From Flavobacteriaceae bacterium CP2B (lineage in GTDB: Bacteria; Bacteroidota; Bacteroidia; Flavobacteriales; Flavobacteriaceae), in NCBI GenBank assembly GCA_001683825.1, contig LXTR01000073.1:1-47765 (forward strand): a DNA stretch of 47,765 nucleotides. Reading direction: 5' to 3'. Below the pieces are notes generated by a model. The model worked only from the letters and a program-made list of their open reading frames with translations, searched no databases and had not been told where the DNA came from. Below are positions 1 to 8,402 of the stretch, one piece after another (position 1 is the first letter of the stretch; every line of letters starts with the position of its first letter). The position numbers were made by a program, and so were the translations under genes.

Positions 1-892
1 CCCCCTCATCGGTACTCCCTTTCCTGCCCCGCATCCCCCCATTCCAGCGATAGGAATTGGGGCCGTTGTCAGAGAGGAACAGCAGGATGGTGTTTTCCTG
101 CAGTCGCAATGCTTCCAGCGCGTTTCGGATACGCCCCACGTTATCGTCAATATTTTCGACCATGGCCAGGGCCGCCCGGGTAAATGCCGTATCCTCCAGG
201 GTACTGTCACGGTGCCTTTTTAACAAGGGTTTTTCCCGGAAACGTTCCCAGTAGGCATCGGGCACCTGCATGGGGCTATGCGGTGTGTTCAGGGAAAGGA
301 ATACGAAGAATGGCTGGTCTTTCCTGGCAGTGATGAATTGGATTGCACGTCCGGTGAGGTCATCGGGCAGGTATCCTTCACCCCGTACCACTTCCCCATT
401 GTGTTCCAGCATGGGGCTGAAATAGGACCCCCAATGGCCGGAGGTAAAGCCATAGAAATCATCAAAGCCCCGTGCATTCGGGTGATAGGGGGGTTGCGAT
501 CCGTTGTGCCATTTCCCGTAGGCCGCCGTTGCGTAGCCCGCCTGCCTGAAAACATCGGCAAGGGTCTGCTCCCCTAAATTCAACCGTTCTCCCCCGGCCG
601 AGGTGGAATATACCCCCAGGCGCCGCGCGTAGCGGCCGGTGAGCAATTCAGCCCTGCTGGGGGAACACACCGGTTGAACAAAGAAATTGGTGAAGGAAGC
701 CCCCTCCGCAGCAAGTTGGTCTATATGGGGGGTATGGAGATTGTTGTTGCCATGGTGGCTGACATCCCCCCATCCCTGGTCATCGGTAATAATCAGGATG
801 ATATTGGGGGCACGCTCCGGGGAGCTGTTTTCTGCCGTCCTGCCACAACCCAGGATCAGGAGTATGGATATGAGGAGGACAGGGAAGTGCAT
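1..892 (-). CDS. Type I (formylglycine) sulfatase lipoprotein, 3' part cut by window edge
   Basis: Hydrolyses sulfate esters, probably on a polysaccharide, at the cell surface. Translation from the ATG at 892 gives a lipoprotein signal ending LILGC (Cys16). The metal-binding TDDQGWGD motif follows, then the sulfatase signature CSPSRAELLTGR with Cys76 as the residue converted to formylglycine, then GKWH and a LSDNGPNSY metal-ligand motif just before the window edge. The frame is open to base 1, so about 297 residues are seen and the C-terminus is missing. Its start lies two bases after the stop of the GH130 gene, so the two are almost certainly co-transcribed and act on the same substrate. The Cys-type signature is clear. 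The S1 subfamily and the substrate cannot be assigned from sequence alone. A separate formylglycine-generating enzyme is required and is not in the window. Confidence 0.93.
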   Translation of the reverse strand, partial: MHFPVLLISILLILGCGRTAENSSPERAPNIILIITDDQGWGDVSHHGNNNLHTPHIDQLAAEGASFTNFFVQPVCSPSRAELLTGRYARRLGVYSTSAGGERLNLGEQTLADVFRQAGYATAAYGKWHNGSQPPYHPNARGFDDFYGFTSGHWGSYFSPMLEHNGEVVRGEGYLPDDLTGRAIQFITARKDQPFFVFLSLNTPHSPMQVPDAYWERFREKPLLKRHRDSTLEDTAFTRAALAMVENIDDNVGRIRNALEALRLQENTILLFLSDNGPNSYRWNGGMRGRKGSTDEG

Positions 893-894
893 GG

Positions 895-1992
895 TCAGGA
901 CCCTTTAACGGCTACACCCACCATGGAATCAGCGGTCCCATAGTAGAGGAACCATTGCCCCTTATAGTAGACCAACCCCTCGATGAAGGTAGTCCCGGCC
1001 TTATACTGCCCGGTGACTTCATGGGGCAGGTCCGGACAAATAAAGGGTTCCTCCAGCCTGGCAAGCATCCTGGCAGGGTCCTCCTTGTCAAACAATACCT
1101 GTCCGCCACAATAGGTGCCTTCAGCCACCTGGGTCCCAGCACCCTCCCCGCTTAGATTCTTGCCATTGTAGAGCAGGAGGATGCCCTGGTCCGTATAGAG
1201 TGCGGGTGGGCCGGGCTCCACCAGGTGGCTGTCAAAATCCCGCAACGTCGGGGTAAACACCTGCAGCAATTCGCCATCCGTGTCCAGCATAGGTTCCCAG
1301 CGGATCCCATCGCTGGAGGTTGCCAGGTTCACAAAGAGTTCTCCCCAATACATCAGGTAACGGCCATTGATTTTTTTCGCGATCAGCCGGCCATCCTTCA
1401 GTATGGTTACCACGGATCCTGACTTGCTCCAGATGTCCAGGTATTTCCCGTTGTAGGCTTCCCGGAACACGGGTCCGTGCTTCTCCCAATGCCGCAGGTC
1501 TCTGGAAGTCGCGCTGGAAAGCCTGGCCACATCCTTGTTCCAGCTGGTATACAGCATGATATAGGTACCTTCTTCGGTTTCGACCACCCTGGGGTCTTCT
1601 ATCCCCCCGGGGGAGTCCCACTGCCTAAAGGCATCCTTGTCCGGATAGAGCACCGGTTCGGGTTCTTTGGTGAAATGGATCCCGTCTGTGCTGTACGCCA
1701 GCCCGATGCGGGAGGTACGCCCCCCCAGGGCAGCAGCCGGGTTGTCTTCGGCCCTGAAGAGCATAAACACGGTATCGTTGCGTACAATGGCCGCCGGGTT
1801 GAATACATCGGCCTTTTGCCAGTGCACGCTGGCATTGGTAATTGGGTCTTGGAACACATAGCTACTGTCTGCCCGCATGATGGGGTTTTGCGCTGGTTTT
1901 TCGAAACCCAGCAGCCAGGGTGCGCCCTCCTGGGCTTGTACTGTGGAAATAGCCAAAAGGAGCATTGCGAATCGCATGAAGTGTACCATCAT
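895..1992 (-). CDS. GH130 family beta-mannosidase / mannoside phosphorylase-like protein, secreted
   Basis: A five-bladed beta-propeller glycosidase of the GH130 type, which phosphorolyses or hydrolyses beta-mannosides. Family-like motifs in order are FNPAAIV, FRAED, RIGLAYSTDG, GIEDPRV and a C-terminal YYGTADSMVGVA. The frame is open upstream to 2070, but a TAnnTTTG box at 2032-2025 puts the transcript start near 2018. This favours the adjacent ATGs at 1992 or 1989, which also place a signal peptide (MVHFMRFAMLLLAISTVQAQ) at the N-terminus. That signal peptide predicts export to the periplasm or surface, unlike the cytoplasmic phosphorylases, so a hydrolase role is more likely (inference). 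It is the first gene of an operon with the sulfatase. Specificity (beta-1,2, beta-1,3 or beta-1,4) is not determinable here. Confidence 0.85.
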   Translation of the reverse strand: MMVHFMRFAMLLLAISTVQAQEGAPWLLGFEKPAQNPIMRADSSYVFQDPITNASVHWQKADVFNPAAIVRNDTVFMLFRAEDNPAAALGGRTSRIGLAYSTDGIHFTKEPEPVLYPDKDAFRQWDSPGGIEDPRVVETEEGTYIMLYTSWNKDVARLSSATSRDLRHWEKHGPVFREAYNGKYLDIWSKSGSVVTILKDGRLIAKKINGRYLMYWGELFVNLATSSDGIRWEPMLDTDGELLQVFTPTLRDFDSHLVEPGPPALYTDQGILLLYNGKNLSGEGAGTQVAEGTYCGGQVLFDKEDPARMLARLEEPFICPDLPHEVTGQYKAGTTFIEGLVYYKGQWFLYYGTADSMVGVAVKGS

Positions 1993-2024
1993 TTTGTCCG
2001 GATAAGTTGTTTCGGTAAAAGTAT

Positions 2025-2032
2025 CAAAAATA
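2025..2032 (-). promoter_or_regulatory. Candidate -7 box (TATTTTTG) for the GH130-sulfatase operon
   Basis: An exact match to the Bacteroidota -7 consensus TAnnTTTG, about 33 bases before the ATG at 1992. No TTTG -33 element is seen at the usual spacing, so this is a candidate only. It helps decide the gene start. Confidence 0.4.
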
Positions 2033-2176
2033 GATGGATTATACCTTCCCGCAGCCGTTTCCACCACCATCCCGCCTTGATTGTAGCCCTGCTATGCCCT
2101 GCGGGGCAGCGGGGGCGCCCCTGGTGGCCACCCGCCCGGGGCCGCAATTTACCTTATAAGGAAGTTCCCCGGATTT

Positions 2177-2184
2177 TAAATTTG
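2177..2184 (+). promoter_or_regulatory. Candidate -7 box (TAAATTTG) for the VanX-like gene
   Basis: Exact TAnnTTTG match. The predicted transcript start, near 2190, coincides with an upstream in-frame ATG and so favours the downstream ATG at 2217, which begins a perfect lipoprotein signal. The -33 element is not clear. Confidence 0.45.
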
Positions 2185-2216
2185 AAGATATGGCCCTTAA
2201 TATCGATGTTTGTAGT

Positions 2217-2927
2217 ATGAAAGTATTCCAGGCGTTCCTCATGTTACTTTTACTAACGGCCTGCAAGCAGCCATCCGGTAAGCAAGACCCGCGGGAATTG
2301 CCCCCGGACCCTGTACAGGTCACCACCCAAAAGCCAGAAGAGGGGGTCGCCCGGACATGGCCCTCTTTAAAGGGGCTGGCCGATACCACCTTCGTACGTT
2401 TGGCGGATTACAGCCCCGATTTTGCCTATGAGCTGCGATACGCCACCGAGAACAACTTCCTGAAGGCCCAGGTATATGAGTGTGCGGAGTGCTACACCAG
2501 GGTGAAGACTGCGAGGGCCCTTATCGCGGCCAACCGGGACTTCATGGAAAAGGGATACCGCATAAAATTTTTTGATTGTTACCGCCCCAACGATGTGCAG
2601 TACAAAATGTGGGAAATTGTTCCCAACCCCCAGTATGTGGCAGACCCCCGGAAGGGATCCATCCACAATAAGGGAGGCGCCGTGGACATCACCCTGCAAA
2701 CCCTGGAAGGCAGGGAGCTGGACATGGGGACCGATTTTGATTTTTTTGGCAGGAAGGCCTACCATGACAATACGGACCTGCCGGCCAACATTTTGGAGAA
2801 CCGGAAACTGTTAAAAGAAACCATGGAAGCCCATGGGTTCTGGTCTATCCGTACCGAGTGGTGGCATTACAACCTGGGGACCGCTTCCAATGACCCGGTG
2901 GCCAACTTTACATGGAAATGCGATTGA
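2217..2927 (+). CDS. D-Ala-D-Ala dipeptidase (VanX/DdpX family) lipoprotein
   Basis: Predicted zinc peptidase of family M15D that cleaves D-alanyl-D-alanine, probably to recycle wall-derived dipeptide at the envelope. The zinc-site motif SIHNKGGAVD carries His150 and Asp157, and the C-terminal EWWHY carries Glu214 and His217, the usual base and third zinc ligand. Arg in the CYRP motif is also conserved in the family. The start at 2217 was chosen because it gives a short basic n-region and the lipobox LLTAC (Cys16); an ATG at 2190 would bury the signal. The mature protein would therefore be lipid-anchored, unlike cytoplasmic VanX of resistance operons. No vanH or vanA partners are near, so a glycopeptide-resistance role is unlikely. 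It is followed after 14 bases by the esterase-like gene, probably one transcript. Confidence 0.88.
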   Translation: MKVFQAFLMLLLLTACKQPSGKQDPRELPPDPVQVTTQKPEEGVARTWPSLKGLADTTFVRLADYSPDFAYELRYATENNFLKAQVYECAECYTRVKTARALIAANRDFMEKGYRIKFFDCYRPNDVQYKMWEIVPNPQYVADPRKGSIHNKGGAVDITLQTLEGRELDMGTDFDFFGRKAYHDNTDLPANILENRKLLKETMEAHGFWSIRTEWWHYNLGTASNDPVANFTWKCD

Positions 2928-2941
2928 TAACCTGTTGCGAT

Positions 2942-3868
2942 ATGAAAACCAGCTTCCGATACGTATTATTACTGCTCCTGGCAATGGGCACCACCCATGC
3001 CCAGGATACCATCATACCATTATGGACTGCCCCCATCCCGAACCGGGTAGATTCCGGGGAGGTCGAAATACGGGAGGAGCAGGATATTCTGAGGATCAGT
3101 AAGGTGCAACTGCCGGATATCGCGGTGTATTTGCCGAGCAAAGCCCATAATACAGGCATGGGGGTATTGGTCTTTCCGGGCGGAGGCTATCACATCCTCG
3201 CATACGACTGGGAAGGAACAGATGTTGCCAAATGGTTAAATTCCAAGGGGATCGCGGCATTTGTGGTCAAATATCGCCTGCCGGTATCCCGTTCGCTGCA
3301 ACGACCTTATGAAGTACCCCTAATGGATGCGCAAAGGGCACTTCGGCTGGTCCGAGCGACCCATGAGGCCTGGGGGATATCGCCGGACAAGATAGGGGTA
3401 ATGGGTTTCTCTGCCGGGGGGCACCTGGCTTCTTCCCTGGGTACCCTATACGGGCTTAAAACTTATGAGCCCCGCGACCCGGCCGACGCGCTAAGCGCCC
3501 GCCCCGATTTTATGGCGCTCGTATACCCGGTAATTAGTTTCACCTCCGTTGCGGCCCATAGCGGGTCGCGGAAGGCGCTGCTGGGCGATAGCCCGCTGGC
3601 CGGCATGCTTGAACGGTATTCCACCGAACTCCAGATAACGCCCGATACGCCACCTGCCATCCTTTTCCACGCCAACGACGACGAAGGGGTATCCCCGGAA
3701 AATAGCCTCTTGTTTTACCGGGGCCTGCTGAAAAACAAGGTCCCGGCTGCATTGCATATCTATCCCAGGGGTGGGCACGGATTCTCCTTGTCCGCATCGG
3801 ACCCATACCTGCATAGGTGGACGGATGATTTTGTGCTTTGGTTGCAGGACCAGTGGCTCCGGCCCTGA
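2942..3868 (+). CDS. Secreted alpha/beta hydrolase (acyl/acetyl-xylan esterase-like)
   Basis: Serine esterase of the alpha/beta-hydrolase fold, similar in layout to exported esterase/lipase proteins in Bacteroidota carbohydrate loci. The ATG at 2942 begins a signal peptide ending THAQ; an in-frame ATG at 2912 would overlap the upstream gene and is less likely. An oxyanion-hole segment PGGGYH comes before the nucleophile elbow GFSAGGH (Ser157). The acid is probably Asp246 or Asp247 in HANDDEG, and the base His279 in RGGHGF. About 308 residues is normal for the group. It likely deacylates an acetylated oligosaccharide, given the GH130, sulfatase and oxidoreductase genes around it, but a general lipase or peptidase role cannot be excluded. 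Confidence 0.83.
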   Translation: MKTSFRYVLLLLLAMGTTHAQDTIIPLWTAPIPNRVDSGEVEIREEQDILRISKVQLPDIAVYLPSKAHNTGMGVLVFPGGGYHILAYDWEGTDVAKWLNSKGIAAFVVKYRLPVSRSLQRPYEVPLMDAQRALRLVRATHEAWGISPDKIGVMGFSAGGHLASSLGTLYGLKTYEPRDPADALSARPDFMALVYPVISFTSVAAHSGSRKALLGDSPLAGMLERYSTELQITPDTPPAILFHANDDEGVSPENSLLFYRGLLKNKVPAALHIYPRGGHGFSLSASDPYLHRWTDDFVLWLQDQWLRP

Positions 3869-3874
3869 ACCTTC

Positions 3875-5257
3875 CTATTTGGACTCGAACTGGCCAGGCA
3901 TGGGGTGTTCCCAGGGCCCCCGGTAGTCGCGCTTGAGCATCGCAGTGGCTTCCGCATCATCGACGATGATCCTTTTCTCGGGATTGTAGACCAGCGGTCG
4001 CCGGGCCTCCATGGAAAGGTTGGCCATGATACAACTGGCCGATGAAATGTGGCCCTGCTCAATATCGGCCACAGGCAGGGTGCCCTTTTCTATGGCTGCG
4101 ATAAAATCGAGCATGTGCAGGCGGGTTGCCGGCGCGGCATTGAGCTCGATATCCTTTTCCGTTACGTCTTCGGGATACTGTTCCTTTTCATACAGCACGT
4201 CAAAATGTATGGGCTTTCCATCCCCGTAAGGAACAAAATCAGCCTTCATGGTACTCCCTGACAGGGTACCCTTTTCCCCATAGAGCTTAAAGGACCACGG
4301 GTACTCGGGGTCGGCAGGCGTTCCCCAGGAACGGTGCTGCCAAACACAATTGAGCTCCGGGTATTCAAAGATGGCCGATTGGGTATCGGCGATATTTGAT
4401 TTCCCATCCTTCTGCACATAAATGCCACCGGTCGAACTAATCTTGTCCGGCCAGCCCAGGTCGAGCATCCATCGTACCGTATCCAGCATGTGCACACACA
4501 TATCGCCCATAATGCCATTGCCGTATTCCATAAAGGTACGCCACCAGCGCTTGTGCGGGAGTCCGTCATACGGCCTTAATGGGGCAGGCCCCGTCCACAT
4601 GTCATAATCCAGGAAATCCGGGACCGGTTGGAGGGGCGGATTGCCGTTGGCCCGCATATGGAAGTAACAACACATTTCCACATGGGATACCTTGCCCAAA
4701 AGGCCGGCTTCTACAATTTTTTTCTTTACATCGATCAGGTGGGGGGTACTCTTTCGCTGGGTACCTACCTGGACCACTTTATTGTAATAACGGGCCGCTG
4801 CCACCATGGCTTCGCCTTCCATGACATCCACACTGATGGGTTTCTGTACATATACGTGTGCGCCTGATTGTAGGGCTTCGATACACTGCAGGGCGTGCCA
4901 GTGGTCCGGGCTACCGATCAGCACCAGTTCCAGGTCTTTTTCTGCCAGCATTTTACGATAATCCCTGTACAATCGGGGCTTTTTGCCCGATCGCTGCCGT
5001 TGGGCCACAAGGTCGGCGGCTTCGTTGAGTAAATTGGTGTCCACGTCGCATAAGGAAACGACCTCGACATTGGCCACCTGAATCAGCCGGAAAAGGTCCG
5101 ATTTGCCATACCAGCCGGTGCCGATTAGCCCCACCCTCCAGGGTTTGTCCCGGTACATGAGCTCAAATCCGTAAGAGCCAAAGGAGGATAAAACGGCGGC
5201 GGCCGTCGCCCCTTTCAAAAAGTTTCTCCGATTGATATTGAAAATCTTGGGTTCCAT
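3875..5257 (-). CDS. Tat-exported Gfo/Idh/MocA family oxidoreductase
   Basis: NAD(P)-dependent sugar or inositol dehydrogenase-like protein. The N-terminus carries a Tat signal with the twin arginine in NRRNFLKG (Arg10, Arg11) followed by an alanine-rich hydrophobic stretch. The Rossmann motif is VGLIGTGWYGKSD, and the catalytic-lysine motif VYVQKPIS corresponds to the EKP motif of the family, with Gln in place of Glu. The C-terminal substrate domain includes MCVHMLDTVRWML. The start at 5257 was preferred because a longer frame to 5347 would run into the end of the next gene and bury the Tat signal. It converges on the esterase gene with six bases between them. Exported members often bind their cofactor tightly; the substrate here is unknown. 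Confidence 0.88.
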   Translation of the reverse strand: MEPKIFNINRRNFLKGATAAAVLSSFGSYGFELMYRDKPWRVGLIGTGWYGKSDLFRLIQVANVEVVSLCDVDTNLLNEAADLVAQRQRSGKKPRLYRDYRKMLAEKDLELVLIGSPDHWHALQCIEALQSGAHVYVQKPISVDVMEGEAMVAAARYYNKVVQVGTQRKSTPHLIDVKKKIVEAGLLGKVSHVEMCCYFHMRANGNPPLQPVPDFLDYDMWTGPAPLRPYDGLPHKRWWRTFMEYGNGIMGDMCVHMLDTVRWMLDLGWPDKISSTGGIYVQKDGKSNIADTQSAIFEYPELNCVWQHRSWGTPADPEYPWSFKLYGEKGTLSGSTMKADFVPYGDGKPIHFDVLYEKEQYPEDVTEKDIELNAAPATRLHMLDFIAAIEKGTLPVADIEQGHISSASCIMANLSMEARRPLVYNPEKRIIVDDAEATAMLKRDYRGPWEHPMPGQFESK

Positions 5258-5327
5258 ATGAAACGGTGGTTTGGTTCGTAGTGATGAAATATAGAAATTC
5301 TTTCGATCACTGACTGATACGAAATTG

Positions 5328-6506
5328 TTAGATTTTTTTGCATTCAATCACTATGAGCCCCAGATCGATGGATTTTGTGAAAAAAAGGTAGACCGGCCCC
5401 CCGTCCGAAATCTTGAAACGCTTCCGGATCCCGGCTACGGTCTCCGGGAAATTACGGGTGCTCACATTCGCCTTTTCAATAGCCAGTTGTTGCATGGTTT
5501 TACGGGAGAAGGGCAGCACCCTTTGGATATGGAAGCGCCTGCCCGGGAAAGCAACAAGCGCGTGGGAAGTGTATAGATGCGAGTGTTCGTGAAGTTTGTG
5601 AAGCTGGTATTGGGCCCCCAGTGATTGGAACCCCCCCGATTTCATGATCGCGGCATTGGGTTCGTACAGGTAGGACAGGGGGTCTGAGTAGGTTGAGGTG
5701 GCCGATTTTTCATGATCAAAAGCAAATGAGAATACCTCCTTGCCCGCATCGGTCAAATTGACGGTAATTACCTCCACCTTTCCCGAAAAACCCTCCCCGA
5801 GCAACCACAGCACCTCCTTTACCTCGTTGTTCACGGCGACAATATGGACCTCTTTCACCCGGTCCAATTCACGCAGGCCGGCGGTCAGGTCGAGCAGGGG
5901 GGAGGTTTTGACCATCAGGGTGGCCGCGGCCGCTAGCAGGCCTGGCAGCAGCCCCGTGATATCGGGATGGCAATCCGAAAGCAGGAATACCCGTTTTTTT
6001 TGTTTGCTGCGCCTGGAGGGGTCTATGTAAATAAGGTCGGCGGTACGGGCTTCCTGGAAGAGCCATTCCATGCCGTCACCGGCATAGGTGGTGATATTGT
6101 CTGCACCGAGCCGGGCGAAATTGTGCGTGGCTATGGCCGCCAGTTCAGGGTCGGCCTCGCAATACTGCACCGTTTCGGCATATTTGGAGAAATAAAAGGT
6201 GTCTGCCCCGAACCCGCCGGTCAGGTCAATGACCTTTTTAGCGGGGGCCAATGCTGCCTTATAGGCCGCGGTACGCTCCGAGGAACTTTGTTCCAGGTTG
6301 CGTTTGTTGGGATAATAGATACCCCCGGTGGCATGCCAGAGGGGTAGTTTGTGTGCTGCCTTTTGCCTGCTTTCTATCTGTTCCGCCAGTTCCCTGGCAT
6401 GGATGCCTGTGAACGGGCTCGGTTGGAGCAGCAACCGATACAGGTCTGCATGGGCGTTGTTACGGATAAAATCCTGTACCTGTGTATGTAGGATTTTCGG
6501 GTTCAA
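5328..6506 (-). CDS. Class I SAM-dependent methyltransferase with THUMP-like domain
   Basis: A 392-residue protein of a type common in Bacteroidota. An N-terminal helical region of about 90 residues is followed by a Rossmann methyltransferase core with motif I DLTGGFGADTF and an acidic motif YCEADP. A characteristic IDPSRRSKQKK segment stands where N6/N2 methyltransferases carry their catalytic loop. The C-terminal part resembles the THUMP-like domain, which suggests an RNA substrate (inference from the domain name and fold). The start follows the stop of the permease gene by six bases, so it is probably the last gene of a minus-strand operon. The exact nucleotide target is not known to me. 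Confidence 0.82.
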   Translation of the reverse strand: MNPKILHTQVQDFIRNNAHADLYRLLLQPSPFTGIHARELAEQIESRQKAAHKLPLWHATGGIYYPNKRNLEQSSSERTAAYKAALAPAKKVIDLTGGFGADTFYFSKYAETVQYCEADPELAAIATHNFARLGADNITTYAGDGMEWLFQEARTADLIYIDPSRRSKQKKRVFLLSDCHPDITGLLPGLLAAAATLMVKTSPLLDLTAGLRELDRVKEVHIVAVNNEVKEVLWLLGEGFSGKVEVITVNLTDAGKEVFSFAFDHEKSATSTYSDPLSYLYEPNAAIMKSGGFQSLGAQYQLHKLHEHSHLYTSHALVAFPGRRFHIQRVLPFSRKTMQQLAIEKANVSTRNFPETVAGIRKRFKISDGGPVYLFFTKSIDLGLIVIECKKI

Positions 6507-6512
6507 CAGGAA

Positions 6513-7613
6513 TCAGAGGTTTTCCGTGAGGTTCTTGACAATGCGGTTCTCCGCCAGAAACTCTTTAAGGATTACCTTGATGGCCGTATAGCCCGGAACA
6601 GCGACGATCATCCCCACCACCCCGAAGAGCAGGCCGGCAATGATGATGATGAGAAAGATTTCCAGCGGATGCGAGCGCACGCTATTGGAAAAGATAAAAG
6701 GCTGTGAAAAGAAATTATCGATGAGCTGGCCGATTGCGAGCCCGATGAGGACATAGCCGGTTTTGGGAAGGATGACCGTGCTGAAATCGTAGCCCAGGTT
6801 GCTGGACATGGTCAGGAAGACCATGATCACCCCTCCTATGATGGGGCCGATATACGGGATGATATTGAAGAGGGCACAGAGGAAGGCAATGACCACCGCG
6901 TTATCAATACCCACGATCAGCAATACAACGGTGTAGATGCTGAACAGGATAAGGATCTGCAACAACAGGCCCACAAAGTAGCGCGACAAAAGTCCGTTGA
7001 TCTTGTCGATGGAATTCACCACCTCCTTTTCTTTGCTGTCCGGGATAAAGATAAGCAACCCCCGTTGTAGCAATTTGCTGTCCTTCAGGAAGAAGAAAGA
7101 GATGAAAAGCACGGAAAACAGGCCGATGCTCAAAGAACTCAGGATACTCACAAAGGAATTCAGGATGTTGGGGATAAACCCGAGATCCAGTCCCTCCAGG
7201 ACATTTTTTTCCAGGTCGGAATCCTTGAGCAGATTGTTTACCGCTTCGGGGCTCGCCCCGAAATACTGGGTGATTTCGAGGTATAGGGTATTGAGGTTCT
7301 GCTGTAGTTCATCAATTTCCAGCAGGGAAAGGTTTTTTCCCTGTTCCGAAATCAGGGGGACAAACAGGGCGATGAGCCCGGCCAGGGCCCCTACCATGAA
7401 TAGCATGGTTACGACAACGGCCAGGGTGTTGGGGAATTTCATCCGGTCGCGGACAAAGCGGACTACCGGCCGGCCAATCAGGGAGGTGACCACTGCGATA
7501 GCGAGGTAGGCGATAACCGACCTTATTTGGTAGAGGAAATAAAACAGGAGGACCGTACCGGCCATGATCCCCATCGCGCTTAAAATCCCTTTTGAAATGG
7601 TCCTGGAGGTCAT
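6513..7613 (-). CDS. AI-2E family transporter / PerM-like permease
   Basis: Integral inner-membrane protein of the AI-2 exporter superfamily (old DUF20). The 366 residues hold about eight hydrophobic segments: two at the N-terminus, one near residue 70, and a cluster from about 145 to the C-terminus. A long soluble stretch lies between the third and fourth segments. The glycine/proline-rich segment FNIIPYIGPIIGGV is the best-conserved family motif and is present. Substrates in this family are diverse (autoinducer-2, Na+/H+ exchange, others), so the name does not prove quorum-signal transport; no luxS is in the window. It is only three bases from the DUF4159 gene and six from the methyltransferase, consistent with a single operon. 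Confidence 0.88.
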   Translation of the reverse strand: MTSRTISKGILSAMGIMAGTVLLFYFLYQIRSVIAYLAIAVVTSLIGRPVVRFVRDRMKFPNTLAVVVTMLFMVGALAGLIALFVPLISEQGKNLSLLEIDELQQNLNTLYLEITQYFGASPEAVNNLLKDSDLEKNVLEGLDLGFIPNILNSFVSILSSLSIGLFSVLFISFFFLKDSKLLQRGLLIFIPDSKEKEVVNSIDKINGLLSRYFVGLLLQILILFSIYTVVLLIVGIDNAVVIAFLCALFNIIPYIGPIIGGVIMVFLTMSSNLGYDFSTVILPKTGYVLIGLAIGQLIDNFFSQPFIFSNSVRSHPLEIFLIIIIAGLLFGVVGMIVAVPGYTAIKVILKEFLAENRIVKNLTENL

Positions 7614-7616
7614 TGT

Positions 7617-8258
7617 TTAACTTTTGAAGGCATATGCAATAATATTGGCGCCCATCTGCAAGGCTTTTAGCCGCACCTCTTCGGGGTCATTGTGTACGGC
7701 GGGATCCTCCCATCCGTCCCCGAGGTCGCTTTCATAGGTAAACAGGAGCAGCAACCGGTCCTGGTCAAAAATGCCAAATGCCTGTGGGCGTTTCCCATCG
7801 TGTTCATGTATTTTTGGCAGTCCGTCCGGAAAGCTGAAAACCTGGTTGAATATAGGGTGCTCTGCCCCCAGCTCTTCCAGTTCCCTGTCGGGGAAAACCT
7901 TGGCGAGTTCCTTTCGTAAGTAAGGCTCCATCCCGTAATTGTCATCAATATGCAAAAACCCGCCTGACAGCAGGTATGTACGGAGGTTTCCTGCCTCTTC
8001 GGGCGAGAAAAACACGTTGCCGTGACCCGTCATGTGGATCCAGGGATATTGAAAGATTTCCGGGCTCCCCACTTCTACCGAAGCTGTTTTGGGATCCAGG
8101 GCCGTACCGATTTGCGTATTGCAGAACTGCACCAGGTTAGGGAGGGCGGTCGGGTTGGCATACCAGTCGCCCCCTCCGGCGTATTTCAAAACCGCCAATT
8201 CCTGGCTGTTGGCAGTCAGCATGCATATAAACAGGAGGTAGGGGGTAAGTTGTTTCAT
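7617..8258 (-). CDS. Exported DUF4159 domain protein
   Basis: Short secreted protein consisting mainly of a DUF4159 domain, with a flavodoxin/ThuA-like fold suggested by segments such as FLHIDDNYGMEPYLRKEL and the repeated alpha/beta alternation. The ATG at 8258 starts a signal peptide ending TANSQ; an in-frame ATG at 8288 overlaps the candidate -7 box and is less likely. Family members occur beside MoxR/BatA-type aerotolerance genes or as single exported proteins; biochemical function is unestablished. Its stop is three bases before the permease gene start, so the two are probably co-expressed. Confidence 0.8.
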   Translation of the reverse strand: MKQLTPYLLFICMLTANSQELAVLKYAGGGDWYANPTALPNLVQFCNTQIGTALDPKTASVEVGSPEIFQYPWIHMTGHGNVFFSPEEAGNLRTYLLSGGFLHIDDNYGMEPYLRKELAKVFPDRELEELGAEHPIFNQVFSFPDGLPKIHEHDGKRPQAFGIFDQDRLLLLFTYESDLGDGWEDPAVHNDPEEVRLKALQMGANIIAYAFKS

Positions 8259-8285
8259 GAATATTCGTCCCGGTAACTGGTCCAT

Positions 8286-8293
8286 CAAATGTA
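8286..8293 (-). promoter_or_regulatory. Candidate -7 box (TACATTTG) for the DUF4159-permease-methyltransferase operon
   Basis: Exact TAnnTTTG match in the 144-base gap before the DUF4159 gene. The implied transcript start near 8280 excludes the in-frame ATG at 8288. No good -33 element is seen. Confidence 0.4.
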
Positions 8294-8402
8294 CTAATTA
8301 TCATGGTTAAATACCGCGGCCAGGCAATTTTTGGTCACCTTCCTGCCGCGACTTCCACCATTGCGGCCACCGGCGGGTGCATGGAGTGCCGTGGGCCTTT
8401 GG

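Noticed and set aside
2190-2216. ATG at 2190 for the VanX-like gene
   Set aside because: It coincides with the predicted transcript start and would add residues before a perfect lipoprotein signal.
1477-2220. 247-codon plus-strand frame over the GH130 gene
   Set aside because: Antisense to the GH130 coding motifs and runs into the promoter of the VanX-like gene; no family resemblance.
2217-2927. Glycopeptide-resistance gene
   Set aside because: The vanH/vanA partners are absent and the protein has a lipoprotein signal, so a wall-recycling or nutritional role is more likely.
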